From positions 1,488,001 to 1,552,000 of the forward strand of contig NZ_CP031848.1 of NCBI RefSeq assembly GCF_003441595.1: a stretch of 64,000 nucleotides of DNA. Direction: 5' to 3'. The stretch is from Marinobacter sp. Arc7-DN-1. GTDB taxonomy: Bacteria > Pseudomonadota > Gammaproteobacteria > Pseudomonadales > Oleiphilaceae. The notes under the pieces were generated by a model that made no database searches, was not told the DNA's origin, and saw only the letters and a list, made by a program, of their open reading frames with translations. Positions 36,728 to 47,019 of this stretch are shown here, in pieces; positions within the stretch are counted from its first letter, which is position 1; every line of letters begins with the position of its first letter. Made by a program: the position numbers and the translations under genes.

Positions 36728-36895
36728 CCATTCAACCATGTTCCCAGCTCGACCGAAGGGCATGAACGCCTGTTCAGGGGAGCCGGCAGTCACGGAGCAC
36801 ATCGCCGTCTTGCCCCGGAAATGGCCCCGGTTGTAACGCCGGCTGCCGGAATAAAGCCCGCCATAGACCAGCACCCGGTCAAACCAGCCTTTCAA
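36470..36895 (-). pseudogene. 5'-truncated flavodoxin-like NAD(P)H dehydrogenase
   Basis: The translation begins at LKGWFDRVLVYGGLYSG, which in NQO1/KefF-type flavin quinone reductases is at about residue 75-80, and continues through FRGKTAMCSVTAG and LYYVGFDVLVPQVSYGV to a normal-looking end. The N-terminal 70-80 residues with the FMN-binding loop are missing. Upstream sequence matches the family only as far as PAIL and then loses similarity, 50 bases before the lone MITE-like end at 36956. The neighbouring LysR fragment would have been its divergent regulator. Not expected to be functional. Confidence 0.75.
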
Positions 36896-36955
36896 TATCG
36901 CCGGCTGGGTGTGGCATTGTTTAAGCGATCGCGCAGCGGCTACACATCGAGCCCC

Positions 36956-36972
36956 GCCAGACGGGACACTAG
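36956..36972 (+). repeat. Lone terminal repeat of the MITE-like element
   Basis: GCCAGACGGGACACTAG is identical to 35119-35135 and to the reverse complement of 34867-34883. No other part of the element is adjacent. It sits exactly at the point where LysR similarity begins. Confidence 0.85.
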
Positions 36973-37523
36973 CCCCGGCGTTTGAGGCGTTTCGCGCCCA
37001 CTATCCGGACATCGAGCTGGAAGTTGTCATTTCCAATCAGGTTCACAGCCTGAGCAAGCGCGAAGCCGACATTGCCGTTCGCCCCACCCGGAACCCGCCG
37101 CAAACCCTGGTCGGCCAGCGGGCCGGATCCATTCAACAGGCCGTCTACGGCCAACGACGCCACTGGCAAGACGTGCCGGCTCCCCTGGACACATTGGCCA
37201 GATACCACTGGGTCGGTCCAGACAAGCACATGGGAGACAGTGCCCTGGAAACCTGGCTGACACAGCAAGGCCTGGATAACCACTGCCACTATCGGGTTGA
37301 TTCCATGTTGGGTATGCAAACGGCGGTGCGCCATGGGACGGGCCTGGCGGTGCTGCCCTGCTATCTCGGGGATTCAGACCCTGAACTCATGCGGTTGACG
37401 GATCCCCTGTCGGAACTGGCCGTTCCGCTCTGGCTGCTCACCCACCCGGATCTGAGACGCGTCAGTCGGATCAGGGTATTCACGCAAGACATTGGAGAGT
37501 ACATTCGACAAAGACTTGGATGA
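36969..37523 (+). pseudogene. LysR-family regulator lacking its DNA-binding domain
   Basis: The frame reads LAPAFEAFRAHYPDIELEVV onward and continues through ADIAVRPT and the C-terminal DIGEYIRQRLG, a normal LTTR effector domain of about 184 residues. The first 100 or so residues with the helix-turn-helix are absent and replaced upstream by the lone MITE-like end. A GTG at 36909 opens the frame but adds only non-homologous residues. As a regulator it should be inactive. It was probably the divergent partner of the truncated NAD(P)H dehydrogenase. Confidence 0.8.
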
Positions 37524-37539
37524 GAGGAAGCGACCTATA

Positions 37540-37586
37540 AAACCGGGACAGATCTATTTTCATCCCAAATAGATCTGTCCCGGTTT
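37540..37586 (+). repeat. 20-bp perfect hairpin, REP-like palindrome or terminator
   Basis: AAACCGGGACAGATCTATTT (37540-37559) and its exact reverse complement (37567-37586) flank a 7-base loop. It lies 16 bases after the LysR fragment's stop. The stem is longer than needed for a terminator and has no T-run, and its ACAGA core echoes the hairpin at 3769-3811. The remainder up to 37869 is AT-rich with no gene and probably contains the promoter of the DsrE-like gene. Confidence 0.7.
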
Positions 37587-37869
37587 CGGTTGCTGGGTCA
37601 CGTCTTGCATTTGGAGCCCGTAGCGTAAGTATGTTGTTCGGACTGTAGTTTCGGCCTTGATTCTCGTCAAACAAATACATGCTTGGCAACTGTTTTCAGG
37701 TCTATTTCAGCTTCGTGTGTTCGACTGCCAGAACCCCAACTTGCTCCAAATTGGTACATTTATGATATATCGTACCTGTATTAGCTTAGGGAAAATATTT
37801 TAGATTCTGGAGCATTTTTATGGGTTGGCTGACAAAAAAACAAGTTCCTATCCCTCAAGGAGATTTGTC

Positions 37870-38388
37870 ATGAGCGTGAATTATAAAAGCATACTTCGCC
37901 GAATTCCCCCCGTCTTCTTTGCGGCGGTCTATATGGCCCTGATGTCTGTGCCTGCAGGTGCAGCCGGGTACGACAATGCCCTGAAGGGCGTTAAGAACTA
38001 TGACGCTGTCTACGAGGTGAGCCAGGGAGATCCCAAGGTCGTTAACCCCGTTTTCTTGGTAATAAAGAACTCCTACAAAGCACCTGAAGTGAAGGCGCTT
38101 GCGAAAGAGCCCAACATCGCCATCGTTTTTCACGGGCCGGTGGTGAAACTGCTTTCGACTGACAGCGCATCATTTGATGAGGCAGAGCTGGCCGAGGTAC
38201 AGAAATTCCAGACGACTCTTAAACAAATGAAGAAGGACGGGGTGACACTGGAAGTTTGCCGTTACGCGTTGAAAGGGATGGGTGTAGATGAGGCGACGAT
38301 CATTCCGGAGGTCGACCCGGTAGATAATGGTTTCGTCTCGGTCATCGGCTATCAGATGCAGGGGTACGCGGTTGTCCGAATCCCCTAA
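37870..38388 (+). CDS. Periplasmic DsrE/DsrF-like protein
   Basis: 172 residues with a signal peptide (RRIPPVFFAAVYMALMSVPA, cleavage near AGA-AG at about residue 32). The mature part has the DsrE-like pattern: NIAIVFHGPVVKLL, a helix of LKQMKKDGVTLEV and a conserved Cys in VCRYALKGMGV. DsrE-fold proteins with this Cys take part in sulfur transfer; exported versions are common but uncharacterised. AAGGAGA six bases before the ATG at 37870 decides the start. No sulfur-oxidation genes are nearby. Confidence 0.8.
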   Translation: MSVNYKSILRRIPPVFFAAVYMALMSVPAGAAGYDNALKGVKNYDAVYEVSQGDPKVVNPVFLVIKNSYKAPEVKALAKEPNIAIVFHGPVVKLLSTDSASFDEAELAEVQKFQTTLKQMKKDGVTLEVCRYALKGMGVDEATIIPEVDPVDNGFVSVIGYQMQGYAVVRIP

Positions 38389-38896
38389 ACAAAAAATCGG
38401 TTGTTGCTCTGCGAGCTGAAGTTCACCTTGAGGTCCGCTGGTCAAGATTGATCACATAAAAGGTGGAACACGAATGCGATTGCTCGCAAACTGGAGGTTC
38501 CGGGGCCAGTGCACCACGTTCTGGTGACGTCGGACGGTCGCTAAGCCGTTTCCACTCATCCCATGAGCAGCGGAATCAGTATTATTGATCTGGACTCCGG
38601 TCCCATCCGCAAATAAGCAGGTGGCGTGGTCAAGTCCACGCGCCACACCTGCGGCAGTCAGGAAGCAGCCCTGCATTGCCACGAAGAATCTCTCCACAAT
38701 ACCGGTCGTTCCGACAAAAACTGACACATTGGGCCAGCCGGTGGCCCGGATTCTTCGGGGCTGCCTCTGCCGTTTTTGGACGACTCGGTGTCGTATTGGA
38801 TTCACCTGCACTGAGCAATTAGAGCCACATTGAATCAGGGCCCTGGCCGATATGCGGCTGCGCGAGGGCGTTCATTGCAGGCAAAGGGGAACCAAA
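38389..38896. other. 508-bp region without a convincing gene
   Basis: Several short frames exist on both strands (for example 38452-38811 minus), but their translations are Arg/Cys-rich and unlike proteins I know. A GGGCCA/TGGCCC inverted repeat lies near 38736-38752. The region should hold the promoter of the FAD-GcvT gene; I see no glycine riboswitch. Confidence 0.4.
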
Positions 38897-41467
38897 ATGG
38901 CACAACTACCGAAACGTGCAAGAGTCGTAATCATTGGCCAGGGCGGTATCGTTGGCTCCTCGGTAGCACACCACCTGATCGAGCAGGGCTGGGATGACAT
39001 CGTAGGACTGGAAAAATCCGCCATTCCCTCAGACATCGGCTCCACCTCCCACGCCTCGGATTTCTGCTTCACCACTTCCCACGACAAGCTGAACATTTAC
39101 ACCACCAAGTACAGCCAGGCCTTTTATGAAAAGCGTGGCAATTACGTGAAATGCGGCGGCATGGAAGTGGCGCGCGTCGATGACGACGAGCGCATGGACG
39201 AACTCCGCCGCAAGGTGGGTTCCGGGAAAGCCTTCGGCACAAATGTCAGCATGATTTCGCCCAAGCGGGCAAAGGAGCTGTTTCCATTGCTGGAGGAAAG
39301 CCAGGTCCAGGGCGCCATGTGGGACCCGGACGCCGGGCTGGTGGTACCCCGCTCCCAGAGCGTAGCCGGCGATCTGGTGGAAGAAGCCGTGGCCACCGGC
39401 AAACTCCAGGCTTTTGCCTACACACCGGCCATCCGCATTGATGTCCAGGACGGCCAGGTGCGTGGTGTTGAAACCCACAAGGGTTACATCGAAACCGAAT
39501 ACGTGGTGCTCTCCATGGGTATCTGGGGGCCGTTGATGGCCAACACCGCCAATGCGCCTCTGCCTCTGATGCCATTGGAACACCCCCTGCTGTTCTTCGG
39601 CCCCTACGAAGAACTGGCCGGAACCGGCAAACAGATCGTCTATCCGCTGTTCCGCGACCAGGGCAACTCCGCCTATGTGCGGGACACCGGCGACCCCACC
39701 ACCACCGAAGGTGGCCGTATCGAGTGGGGTTATTACGAGGCGGAAAACCCTCGGCTGGTCTACCCTGGCGCCATTGCCGAGCCCGGTGATGCGCGGATGT
39801 CGCCCTCGATGCGGGATCTTTCACTGGATCAGGTCATGGACGCCTACGAAAAAGCCATCGAAATGACCCCGATCCTGGGCGAGTTGGGTTGGGAGGAAAA
39901 GCATTCCTTCAACGGCCTGCTGTCGGTGACTCCGGATGGCGGCTCACTGATGGGCGAATCCCCGGAAGTCCGCAACCTGTGGTTCTGTGAAGCAGTCTGG
40001 GTCAAGGACGGTCCGGGTGCGGGCAAGTTACTGGCGGACTGGATGACTCATGGATCCCCGGAGATGGACCCTCACAGCATCGATATTGCCCGCCATTACC
40101 CGCTTCAGAAAACACCGGACTTCGTGTACAACCGCTGCTATGAGACTGCCAAAAAGATCTACACCCCGGCGGTTCATCCGCGTGAGCCCTACCTCTCCGG
40201 CCGCAAGATGCGAACCAGCCCGTTCTACCTGCGGGAAGTTGGACTGGGCGCTTACTTTATGGAGGCCGCCGGCTGGGAGCGTGCTCACGGTTACGCCGCC
40301 AATGAGCCCACCCTGCTGGCGAAATACCGCGACCGTATCCCGGTGCGGGAGCACGAATGGGACACCCGGCATTTCTGGGAGGTATCCAACGCCGAGCAAC
40401 TGGAGATGAGCGAGTCCGTGGGCATGATCAACCTCTCCCATTTCGCCATCTTTGACATCTCCGGCGACGACGCGGAGGCGCTGCTGGAGTATCTGTCGGT
40501 GGCCAAGGTGGGTGGCACCACGCCCCATGGCAAAGGCGTCTACACCCACTTCCTCGACAGCCGCGGGGGCGTGCGCTCCGACCTGACCATCATCCGGCGG
40601 GGCGAGAAAGACTATCGGGTCGTCTGCGGCGGCGACACCGGCCACCGGGACTATTGCTGGATCACCCGCATGGCCCGGGAGAAGGGCCTGGACAACATCC
40701 AACTGCACGACCGCACCGACGAACTGGCTACCCTGGGGCTCTGGGGTCCCAAGGCCCGGGAGACCCTGGCGCAGTTCGTCACCGACCCGGACCAGTTGTC
40801 GGCGGACAATTTCCCGTTTGCCACCGCGCAGGAACTGAACATTCGGGGCGTTCCGGTCTGGGCTTTCCGCATATCCTATGTGGGCGAACAGGGCTGGGAG
40901 CTTTACTTCCCATTCAGTTACGGCCTGCGAATCTGGGACCTGTTGTACGACGCCGGCGTTACCCCGGTGGGCATCGAAACTTACGCCAACACGCGGCGCC
41001 TGGAGAAAAGCCTGCGGCTGCAGAATGTGGACCTGGAAACGGAATACAACCTTTACGAGGCCGGACTGCAACGGCCCAAGGTCAAGGAAGCCGATTTCCA
41101 CGGCAAAGCCGCTTACCTGGAACAACGGGAGTGGCCCCGGCAATCGGCCTACCTGTGCACCATGACCATGACCGGGCACCAGGATGCTAACGGCGTGCTG
41201 CGCTATCCGGTGGGCCAATGGCCGATTCTGGACCCGCAAACCGGCGAAGTGCTGGTGGACAGCCACGGCCGCCGCTCCTACAACACCAGCGTGGCCTGGG
41301 GGCCTTCGGTGGGAAAAATCATCCTGTTGGGTTATATCCCCGCGGAGTACGCCCAGGAAGGCCGTGAACTGACTCTGGAATACTTCCAGGAACACTACCC
41401 TATCCGCATTGAGGCAGTGGGTTACCGGGCGCTGTTTGATCCAGACAACGAACGGATCAGATCCTGA
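38897..41467 (+). CDS. FAD-GcvT fusion oxidoreductase (dimethylglycine/sarcosine dehydrogenase type)
   Basis: 856 residues. An N-terminal DAO-type FAD domain (VVIIGQGGIVGSSVAHHLIE, about residues 10-30) is followed by STSHASD, whose His corresponds to the residue that covalently holds FAD in dimethylglycine dehydrogenase. The C-terminal half (from about residue 430) is a GcvT folate-binding domain (FDISGDDAEALLEYL, SYVGEQGWELYFP, GIETYANTRRLEKSLR). Known enzymes of this type oxidatively demethylate dimethylglycine or sarcosine and pass the carbon to tetrahydrofolate. Neighbours (serine deaminase, GbdR/SouR-like regulator, methyl-THF oxidation operon) support a methylated-amine substrate. AAGGGGA precedes the ATG at 38897. 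Confidence 0.85.
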   Translation: MAQLPKRARVVIIGQGGIVGSSVAHHLIEQGWDDIVGLEKSAIPSDIGSTSHASDFCFTTSHDKLNIYTTKYSQAFYEKRGNYVKCGGMEVARVDDDERMDELRRKVGSGKAFGTNVSMISPKRAKELFPLLEESQVQGAMWDPDAGLVVPRSQSVAGDLVEEAVATGKLQAFAYTPAIRIDVQDGQVRGVETHKGYIETEYVVLSMGIWGPLMANTANAPLPLMPLEHPLLFFGPYEELAGTGKQIVYPLFRDQGNSAYVRDTGDPTTTEGGRIEWGYYEAENPRLVYPGAIAEPGDARMSPSMRDLSLDQVMDAYEKAIEMTPILGELGWEEKHSFNGLLSVTPDGGSLMGESPEVRNLWFCEAVWVKDGPGAGKLLADWMTHGSPEMDPHSIDIARHYPLQKTPDFVYNRCYETAKKIYTPAVHPREPYLSGRKMRTSPFYLREVGLGAYFMEAAGWERAHGYAANEPTLLAKYRDRIPVREHEWDTRHFWEVSNAEQLEMSESVGMINLSHFAIFDISGDDAEALLEYLSVAKVGGTTPHGKGVYTHFLDSRGGVRSDLTIIRRGEKDYRVVCGGDTGHRDYCWITRMAREKGLDNIQLHDRTDELATLGLWGPKARETLAQFVTDPDQLSADNFPFATAQELNIRGVPVWAFRISYVGEQGWELYFPFSYGLRIWDLLYDAGVTPVGIETYANTRRLEKSLRLQNVDLETEYNLYEAGLQRPKVKEADFHGKAAYLEQREWPRQSAYLCTMTMTGHQDANGVLRYPVGQWPILDPQTGEVLVDSHGRRSYNTSVAWGPSVGKIILLGYIPAEYAQEGRELTLEYFQEHYPIRIEAVGYRALFDPDNERIRS

Positions 41468-41493
41468 CCGGTTTCAGACAAGAGGCAAGGCGG

Positions 41494-42876
41494 TCAGCAC
41501 TCGATGATGTTGACCGCCAGCCCTCCCCTGGCGGTTTCCTTGTATTTGTCCAGCATGTCGCGGCCGGTTTCCCGCATGGTGTGCAGCACCTTGTCCAGGG
41601 ACACGTAATGCTTGCCGTCACCCCGCAGCGCCATAATCGCGGCATCAATGGCCTTCACCGAGGCCATGGCGTTACGCTCGATGCAGGGAATCTGCACCAG
41701 CCCGCCAATGGGGTCACAGGTCATGCCCAGATGATGTTCCATGCCAATTTCGGCGGCGTTTTCTACCTGTTCCGCGGTACCGCCCGTCGCCGCTGCAAGG
41801 CCGGCAGCAGCCATGGCGCAGGCCGAACCAACCTCGCCCTGGCATCCCACCTCGGCCCCGGAAATGGACGCATTTTCCTTGAACAGCACGCCAATCGCCC
41901 CGGCGGTCAGCATGAAGCGCAAAATGCCCTCCTCGTTCGCCTGCGGACAAAACTCCCAGTAATAGTGGAGCACAGCCGGAACAACGCCTGCCGCGCCATT
42001 GGTTGGCGCCGTTACAATCCGCCCCCCGGCGGCATTTTCCTCATTGACGGCGAGGGCATAGAGATTGATCCAGTCCAGCGCACTCAGGGACGGTGAAATC
42101 AGATCCACCCGCTGCTTGTCCATCAGCGACCGATACAGCGACGCGGCCCGGCGCCGGACCTTGAGACCACCGGGCAATTCGCCCTCGTGGTGAATGCCGC
42201 TCTGTACGCACTCCCTCATCACCCGCCATAGCTCCAGAATGCCGCTGCGAATCTCACCCGGCGTGCGCCAGGCCTGCTCGTTGGCAAGCATGATGTCGGC
42301 GATGGTCAGGTCGTGCTCCCGACACAGCGTCAGCAGCGCCTTGGCGCTGTTAAAGGGGTATGGCTGTGGCGTATCATCCTCGCGGACTTTCAGGGTGCCA
42401 TCAGCGGTCGCATCCACCACGAACCCACCGCCTACCGAGTAATAGGTTTTTTCGTACAGGCACTGCCCCTCACCGTCGAAGGCCTGGCAGACCATGCCGT
42501 TGGGGTGTTCAGGCAGTGATTTGCGACGGTAATAGACCAGATCGTTATTCTCACGGAAGCGAACGGGGTGTTGCCCTGCGATCGACAGGATTCCGCAGTC
42601 GCGAATCCGCTCAAGGCGAGCCGGCATTTCCTCAGGATCGACCCGGTCAGGTCGTTCGCCCTCCAGCCCCATCATTACCGCAGGGCCGGTGCAATGGCCC
42701 TTGCCGGTGGCACCAAGAGAGCCGTACAGGGACACCTTGAGCCGGCAAACGGAAGAAAGCAGCCCTTCGGTCACAAGAGCCCCGGCAAACCGTCGTGCCG
42801 CCTCCATGGGCCCCACGGTGTGGGAACTGGAAGGGCCAATACCGACCTTGAACAGCTCAAACAGACTGATCGCCAA
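41494..42876 (-). CDS. sdaB: L-serine ammonia-lyase, single-chain iron-sulfur type
   Basis: 460 residues with the N-terminal [20 protein letters not shown] and the C-terminal catalytic domain. Fe-S ligands are visible as [33 protein letters not shown] and the terminal IIEC. It converts serine to pyruvate and ammonia. In Pseudomonas a serine deaminase accompanies sarcosine catabolism, where glycine plus methylene-THF gives serine. AGGAGGCCTGAAA directly precedes a TTG at 42876, which I take as the start; an upstream in-frame ATG would add 27 non-homologous residues. It is tail-to-tail with the FAD-GcvT gene, 26 bases apart. Confidence 0.9.
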   Translation of the reverse strand: MAISLFELFKVGIGPSSSHTVGPMEAARRFAGALVTEGLLSSVCRLKVSLYGSLGATGKGHCTGPAVMMGLEGERPDRVDPEEMPARLERIRDCGILSIAGQHPVRFRENNDLVYYRRKSLPEHPNGMVCQAFDGEGQCLYEKTYYSVGGGFVVDATADGTLKVREDDTPQPYPFNSAKALLTLCREHDLTIADIMLANEQAWRTPGEIRSGILELWRVMRECVQSGIHHEGELPGGLKVRRRAASLYRSLMDKQRVDLISPSLSALDWINLYALAVNEENAAGGRIVTAPTNGAAGVVPAVLHYYWEFCPQANEEGILRFMLTAGAIGVLFKENASISGAEVGCQGEVGSACAMAAAGLAAATGGTAEQVENAAEIGMEHHLGMTCDPIGGLVQIPCIERNAMASVKAIDAAIMALRGDGKHYVSLDKVLHTMRETGRDMLDKYKETARGGLAVNIIEC

Positions 42877-43207
42877 TTTCAGGCCTCCTGTTGAGGGACA
42901 CACTCCAACAATAACGCCAATGCGGCCCCGCCGCATGCTCTCTGACGACACTGACAAGATGATTTACGACAGCAGGGCAGGTGGCGTTGAGACCATCCTG
43001 GAATCGCCGGTGTCGCATCTGAACCATTGGCACTCTGGCCACCCCCTTAGCCACCCCTTAGCCACCCCCTTAGAATGAAACCAACGTGGAGCTGATCACT
43101 TATTGCACAATGCCAGTGCAGCAGCTAGTGTTCAGGTTAGGGTGGTCGACACAGACATCCCGTTACCGGCCACCAAAGCTGGCCCAGGCAGGGCAAGGGG
43201 GTTGCTG

Positions 43208-44326
43208 ATGACCACTGATACCGGCTCGCACACAGACAGGCCCGCCCAGCAGCCCTATCGGGTCGGCTTCCTGCTGATCGACAACTTCACTCTGATCGCC
43301 CTTGCCACCGCGGTTGAACCCCTGCGCATGGCCAATCAACTGGCAGGCGCCGAACTCTATTCCTGGAAGCTGCTTACCGCCGAGGGCGGCCCTGCCCGCG
43401 CCAGTGACGGCATCACCATGGTGCCGGATGCGTCCATTCAGGAAGAGCACGGCTTCGATCTGGTCATCGTTGTTGCCGGCATTGATGTCACCCGGAGTTT
43501 CTCCCGCAAGGAAGTCAACTGGCTGAAACAGATGGCCCGGCGCCATGTCCTGCTGGGGGCTGTCTGTACCGGCGCTTATGTGCTGGCCAGTGCCGGCCTG
43601 CTGGACGGCCACGCCTGCAGCGCCCACTGGGAATGCCTGGAAGCCATGCAGGAGGGCTTTCCACGGGTCCAGACCAACAACCACCTGTTTACTGTAGAGA
43701 GGGAACGCATGACCTGCACCGGTGGCACGGTGCCCATGCACATGATGCTCAGCTTCCTGGCCCGGCGCCATGGCCAGGAACTCAGCAACGCGGTCTCCCA
43801 CATGTTTGTCTGTGACCGGGTACGGGAGGAAAGTGAACAACAACCCATGCCCATGCATCCGGGCCTGGCCCGCGCGCAACCCAAGCTGGCGGAAGCCGCC
43901 CAGTTGATGGAAGCCAACATTGAAGAGCCCATCGAACTTCAGGAACTGGCGACACTGGCCGGGATATCACGCCGACAACTGGAAAGGTTGTTCCTCAAGC
44001 ACATGGGCTGCACGCCCTCACGCTACTACCTGCGGGTGCGGCTGAACCGCGCACGCCGGCTGCTCAAACAGACATCCTGCTCCATTGTGGAGATTGCCTC
44101 CATGTGCGGATTTGTCTCCGCCACCCACTTCAGTCGCTGCTATCGCAAAACCATGGGGCGCGCGCCCAAATACGAGCGAATGGAAGTTTACTCCCAGGGC
44201 CTGGGCCCCGCCGGCAATGTCCTGACCGATACCATGGCCAGTCTGCCTTCCTCTTCCCTGCAGGCACTGAGACGTGCGCGCACCGAGCCAACCTACGGTA
44301 TTTTCGAGGACACCGGTTCAGGTTAG
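43208..44326 (+). CDS. GlxA/GbdR-like AraC regulator with GATase1-like sensor
   Basis: 372 residues: an N-terminal DJ-1/GATase1-like domain ([20 protein letters not shown], about 17-36, and [20 protein letters not shown] with the nucleophile-elbow Cys) and a C-terminal AraC helix-turn-helix pair ([20 protein letters not shown] and [20 protein letters not shown]). This is the architecture of GbdR and SouR, which respond to glycine betaine/dimethylglycine and sarcosine. With the flanking catabolic genes, an activator role for this region is a good inference; the inducer is not known. AAGGGGG precedes the ATG at 43208. Its 3' end overlaps fhs by 9 bases tail-to-tail. Confidence 0.88.
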   Translation: MTTDTGSHTDRPAQQPYRVGFLLIDNFTLIALATAVEPLRMANQLAGAELYSWKLLTAEGGPARASDGITMVPDASIQEEHGFDLVIVVAGIDVTRSFSRKEVNWLKQMARRHVLLGAVCTGAYVLASAGLLDGHACSAHWECLEAMQEGFPRVQTNNHLFTVERERMTCTGGTVPMHMMLSFLARRHGQELSNAVSHMFVCDRVREESEQQPMPMHPGLARAQPKLAEAAQLMEANIEEPIELQELATLAGISRRQLERLFLKHMGCTPSRYYLRVRLNRARRLLKQTSCSIVEIASMCGFVSATHFSRCYRKTMGRAPKYERMEVYSQGLGPAGNVLTDTMASLPSSSLQALRRARTEPTYGIFEDTGSG

Positions 44327-46054
44327 CCCCACAACCAGGCCGTTCGCATCAAGGGCGATATCCAGTGCCGCGGGACGGCGGGGCAGGCCCGGCATGGTCA
44401 TGATGTCGCCACAAATCGCTACCACAAACCCGGCGCCAGCGGCGAGGCGCACTTCCCTGACCGGCAGCATGTGGCCGGACGGCGCACCCTTCACGGTCGA
44501 GTCCGCCGAGAAGCTGTACTGGGTCTTGGCAATACACACCGGCAGGTGGCCGAACCCCAGGCTTTCGTATTCCTCCAACTGCTGTTTGGCCAGGGTTGTA
44601 AATTCAACGCTTCCCGCGTGATAGATACGGGTGGCTATGGTGCGGATCTTGTCCGCCAACGGCAGGCTGTCCTCGTAGAGGAATTTCACCTCCGGTGTGC
44701 CTTCGTCCATCTGGTCGAGCACAGCCTGGGCCAGTTCCGTTGCGCCCTCGCCGCCGGTTGCCCAGTGGTCGGCGGGCACTGCCCTCACGCCCAGCTCTTC
44801 ACTGATGGACTGCACCAGCGCCATCTCGTCTTCAGTATCGCCGGGAAAGCGGTTGATGCACACCACTGGGGTCAGGCCGAACTGCTGCAGGTTGCGGATG
44901 TGTCGCTCCAGGTTGGCGGCACCGTCCCGCACCGCGGCCAGGTTGGGAGTGCCCAACTGGCTCCGGGCGACACCACCCTGCATCTTGAGGGCCCGAATGG
45001 TGCAGACCACCACGGCGGCGTCTGGCCGCAAGCCCGTGTGCCGGCATTTGATATCAATGAACTTTTCCGCACCAAGATCCGCACCGAAGCCGGCTTCGGT
45101 CACCACAACGTCGTTCAGAGCCAGGGCCGCACGAGTGGCAGTCACGGAGTTACAGCCATGAGCAATATTGGCAAAGGGGCCACCATGGATGAACACCGGG
45201 TTATGCTCCAGACTCTGCACCAGGTTCGGCTGCAGCGCCTCTTTCAACAGCACGGTTAGCGCGCCTTCAACCCCCAGATCACGAACGGTGACCGGTGTCA
45301 TATCGGAACGCCGGCCAACAATGATATTACCCAATCGCTGCTTCAGATCCGCACGCCCGTCCGCCAGGCACAGGATAGCCATAATCTCTGACGACACCGT
45401 GATATCGAAACCGGTTTCCCGGGGCACACCATGGGCTGCGCCACCCAGGCCACACACCATGTTGCGCAGGGAGCGATCAGTCAGGTCCATGACTCTGCGC
45501 CAGCTCACGTAACGTGGGTCCAGCCCGGCTTCATTGCCCCAGTGAATGTGGTTGTCGATCAGCGATGCCAGCAGGTTGTGGGCGGTGGTAATGGCGTGGA
45601 AGTCGCCGTTGAAATGCAGGTTGATGTCTTCCATCGGAATCACCTGCGCCCGGCCTCCGCCAGCAGCGCCGCCCTTCATACCAAAGCAGGGGCCGAGGGA
45701 CGGCTCCCGCAGGCACACGGAAGAACGCACACCCAGGCGGTTGAAGCCGTCGTTCAGCCCCACGCTGGTGGTGGTCTTGCCCTCGCCGGCCGGGGTTGGG
45801 GTAATGGCGGTCACCAGCACCAGCTTGCCCCGGGGCGCGGTAGCGGAGGTATCGACATAGGCCATATCCAGCTTGGCCTTGTAGTGACCGAAAGGCACAA
45901 GGCTTTCACCCGGCAGTCCAAAACGCTGTTGGGCCAACAGCAGAATGGACTGGGGCTGGACCGAGCGGGCGATCTCAATGTCCGGGGTGCCCGGCGGCGG
46001 AAACTCCGCAATCGCCGGCATTACGGATGTCAGTTTACTGTACTGAAGACTCAT
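44318..46054 (-). CDS. fhs: Formate-tetrahydrofolate ligase
   Basis: 578 residues, near the usual 556. The P-loop-like [19 protein letters not shown] (about residues 70-88) and the downstream [17 protein letters not shown] are signature regions. It joins formate and THF with ATP, or runs in reverse to make formate plus ATP from formyl-THF. Its start overlaps the end of the MetF-like gene by 20 bases, so the two are co-translated. Many gammaproteobacteria use PurU instead; Fhs together with MetF and a GcvT-type demethylase points to oxidation of methyl groups with energy recovery. Confidence 0.93.
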   Translation of the reverse strand: MSLQYSKLTSVMPAIAEFPPPGTPDIEIARSVQPQSILLLAQQRFGLPGESLVPFGHYKAKLDMAYVDTSATAPRGKLVLVTAITPTPAGEGKTTTSVGLNDGFNRLGVRSSVCLREPSLGPCFGMKGGAAGGGRAQVIPMEDINLHFNGDFHAITTAHNLLASLIDNHIHWGNEAGLDPRYVSWRRVMDLTDRSLRNMVCGLGGAAHGVPRETGFDITVSSEIMAILCLADGRADLKQRLGNIIVGRRSDMTPVTVRDLGVEGALTVLLKEALQPNLVQSLEHNPVFIHGGPFANIAHGCNSVTATRAALALNDVVVTEAGFGADLGAEKFIDIKCRHTGLRPDAAVVVCTIRALKMQGGVARSQLGTPNLAAVRDGAANLERHIRNLQQFGLTPVVCINRFPGDTEDEMALVQSISEELGVRAVPADHWATGGEGATELAQAVLDQMDEGTPEVKFLYEDSLPLADKIRTIATRIYHAGSVEFTTLAKQQLEEYESLGFGHLPVCIAKTQYSFSADSTVKGAPSGHMLPVREVRLAAGAGFVVAICGDIMTMPGLPRRPAALDIALDANGLVVGLT

Positions 46055-46964
46055 GGAACTGCCCTCTCTGGCCCTCAACGGACCCGCTGTGCTCTTGAAT
46101 CCATTGCGCCGACTGGCGCAGACCGCCGAATGGGAAGAGATGAATACCCCGGAGCAGGGTATCCGGGTTGTCCAGGCAGTACTGGACCAACGCTCGCACC
46201 ATGCCGTCAGGCGTCCAGGCGCGCAGTAGTTTGGCGCTGCCCGGGCGACGCAGCATCATGCGGGCAGACGCCCCCACCCCGCATTGCGCGGCATAGGCAA
46301 TAAGGGTTTTTACCCGCGTCGGCCCGGCCATTCCGATGTAGACAGGCACCTCTTCCAGGATATTGCCCAGGCTCTGCAGCCAGTCGATGACCACCTCGGC
46401 GTCGAAAGTGAACTGGGTCACCACCCACAGCCTCGTGGCTGTGGTGCGGGCGTATTCACGCTTGACGCTCAGGGCTTGGGTCAACGTGGCCCGGTCCGCC
46501 ATGGGATGCCCCTCCGGATGGGCAGCCACGCCAATACCACGAAACCGGAATTGCGCCAACAAGCCGGATTCAAGCACCGCCAGAGTGTCCGGAAAGGGGC
46601 CGACCACCGCATCGCTGTCGCCGGCAATCAGCAGCAACCGGTCAACCCTGCTCTCATCGAGCTGTGCCAACCAGTCCCGCAGTTGCCCGCGGCTCTCGGC
46701 CATACGGGCGGGTACGTGGGGGATCGGCTGCATGCCCATATTGAGGAGGTGCCGGCAGGCTTCCAGAGTGTCGCTGAATTGCCCTTTTGGCAGGAATGGC
46801 ACATAGACACAGGTGCCCTCGGGCAGCAGGTCCGGCAGATCTTCCGCTGCCAGTATCTGGCGGGGTGTCGCCTCAATCGAAGCCGAGCGCACCAGGGCGC
46901 GAAGCCGTTCCGCCGCCGCCTCATCGCGCGGGTTGGACGCCTGTTTTTCGCTCGCCAGTTTCAT
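46035..46964 (-). CDS. Methylenetetrahydrofolate reductase-like protein
   Basis: 309 residues of the MetF/MTHFR barrel family: [40 protein letters not shown] and [19 protein letters not shown] fit the FAD- and folate-site strands, and [18 protein letters not shown] is the classic MTHFR 'QFFFD' region. It is more divergent than housekeeping MetF and lies between the GcvT-type demethylase and fhs. Probable task: oxidising methyl-THF to methylene-THF. The ATG at 46964 (MKLASEKQA) is chosen; a longer frame runs back into the upstream gene without similarity. Confidence 0.82.
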   Translation of the reverse strand: MKLASEKQASNPRDEAAAERLRALVRSASIEATPRQILAAEDLPDLLPEGTCVYVPFLPKGQFSDTLEACRHLLNMGMQPIPHVPARMAESRGQLRDWLAQLDESRVDRLLLIAGDSDAVVGPFPDTLAVLESGLLAQFRFRGIGVAAHPEGHPMADRATLTQALSVKREYARTTATRLWVVTQFTFDAEVVIDWLQSLGNILEEVPVYIGMAGPTRVKTLIAYAAQCGVGASARMMLRRPGSAKLLRAWTPDGMVRALVQYCLDNPDTLLRGIHLFPFGGLRQSAQWIQEHSGSVEGQRGQFHESSVQ

Positions 46965-47019
46965 AAGCCGCGTACCCCCTTGCTGCCGGTGCCTGCTACC
47001 GCCTGCCCTTCCCGTTAGG

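Noticed and set aside
38452-38811. 119-codon minus-strand frame in the gap before the FAD-GcvT gene
   Set aside because: Arg/His-rich translation without domains and no clear ribosome-binding site; more likely chance.
38389-38896. Possible glycine riboswitch upstream of the GcvT-domain gene
   Set aside because: The conserved paired aptamer cores expected of glycine riboswitches were not seen by eye.
40028-41395. 455-codon minus-strand open frame
   Set aside because: Antisense to the GcvT domain of the FAD-GcvT gene; a long frame is expected from high third-position GC.
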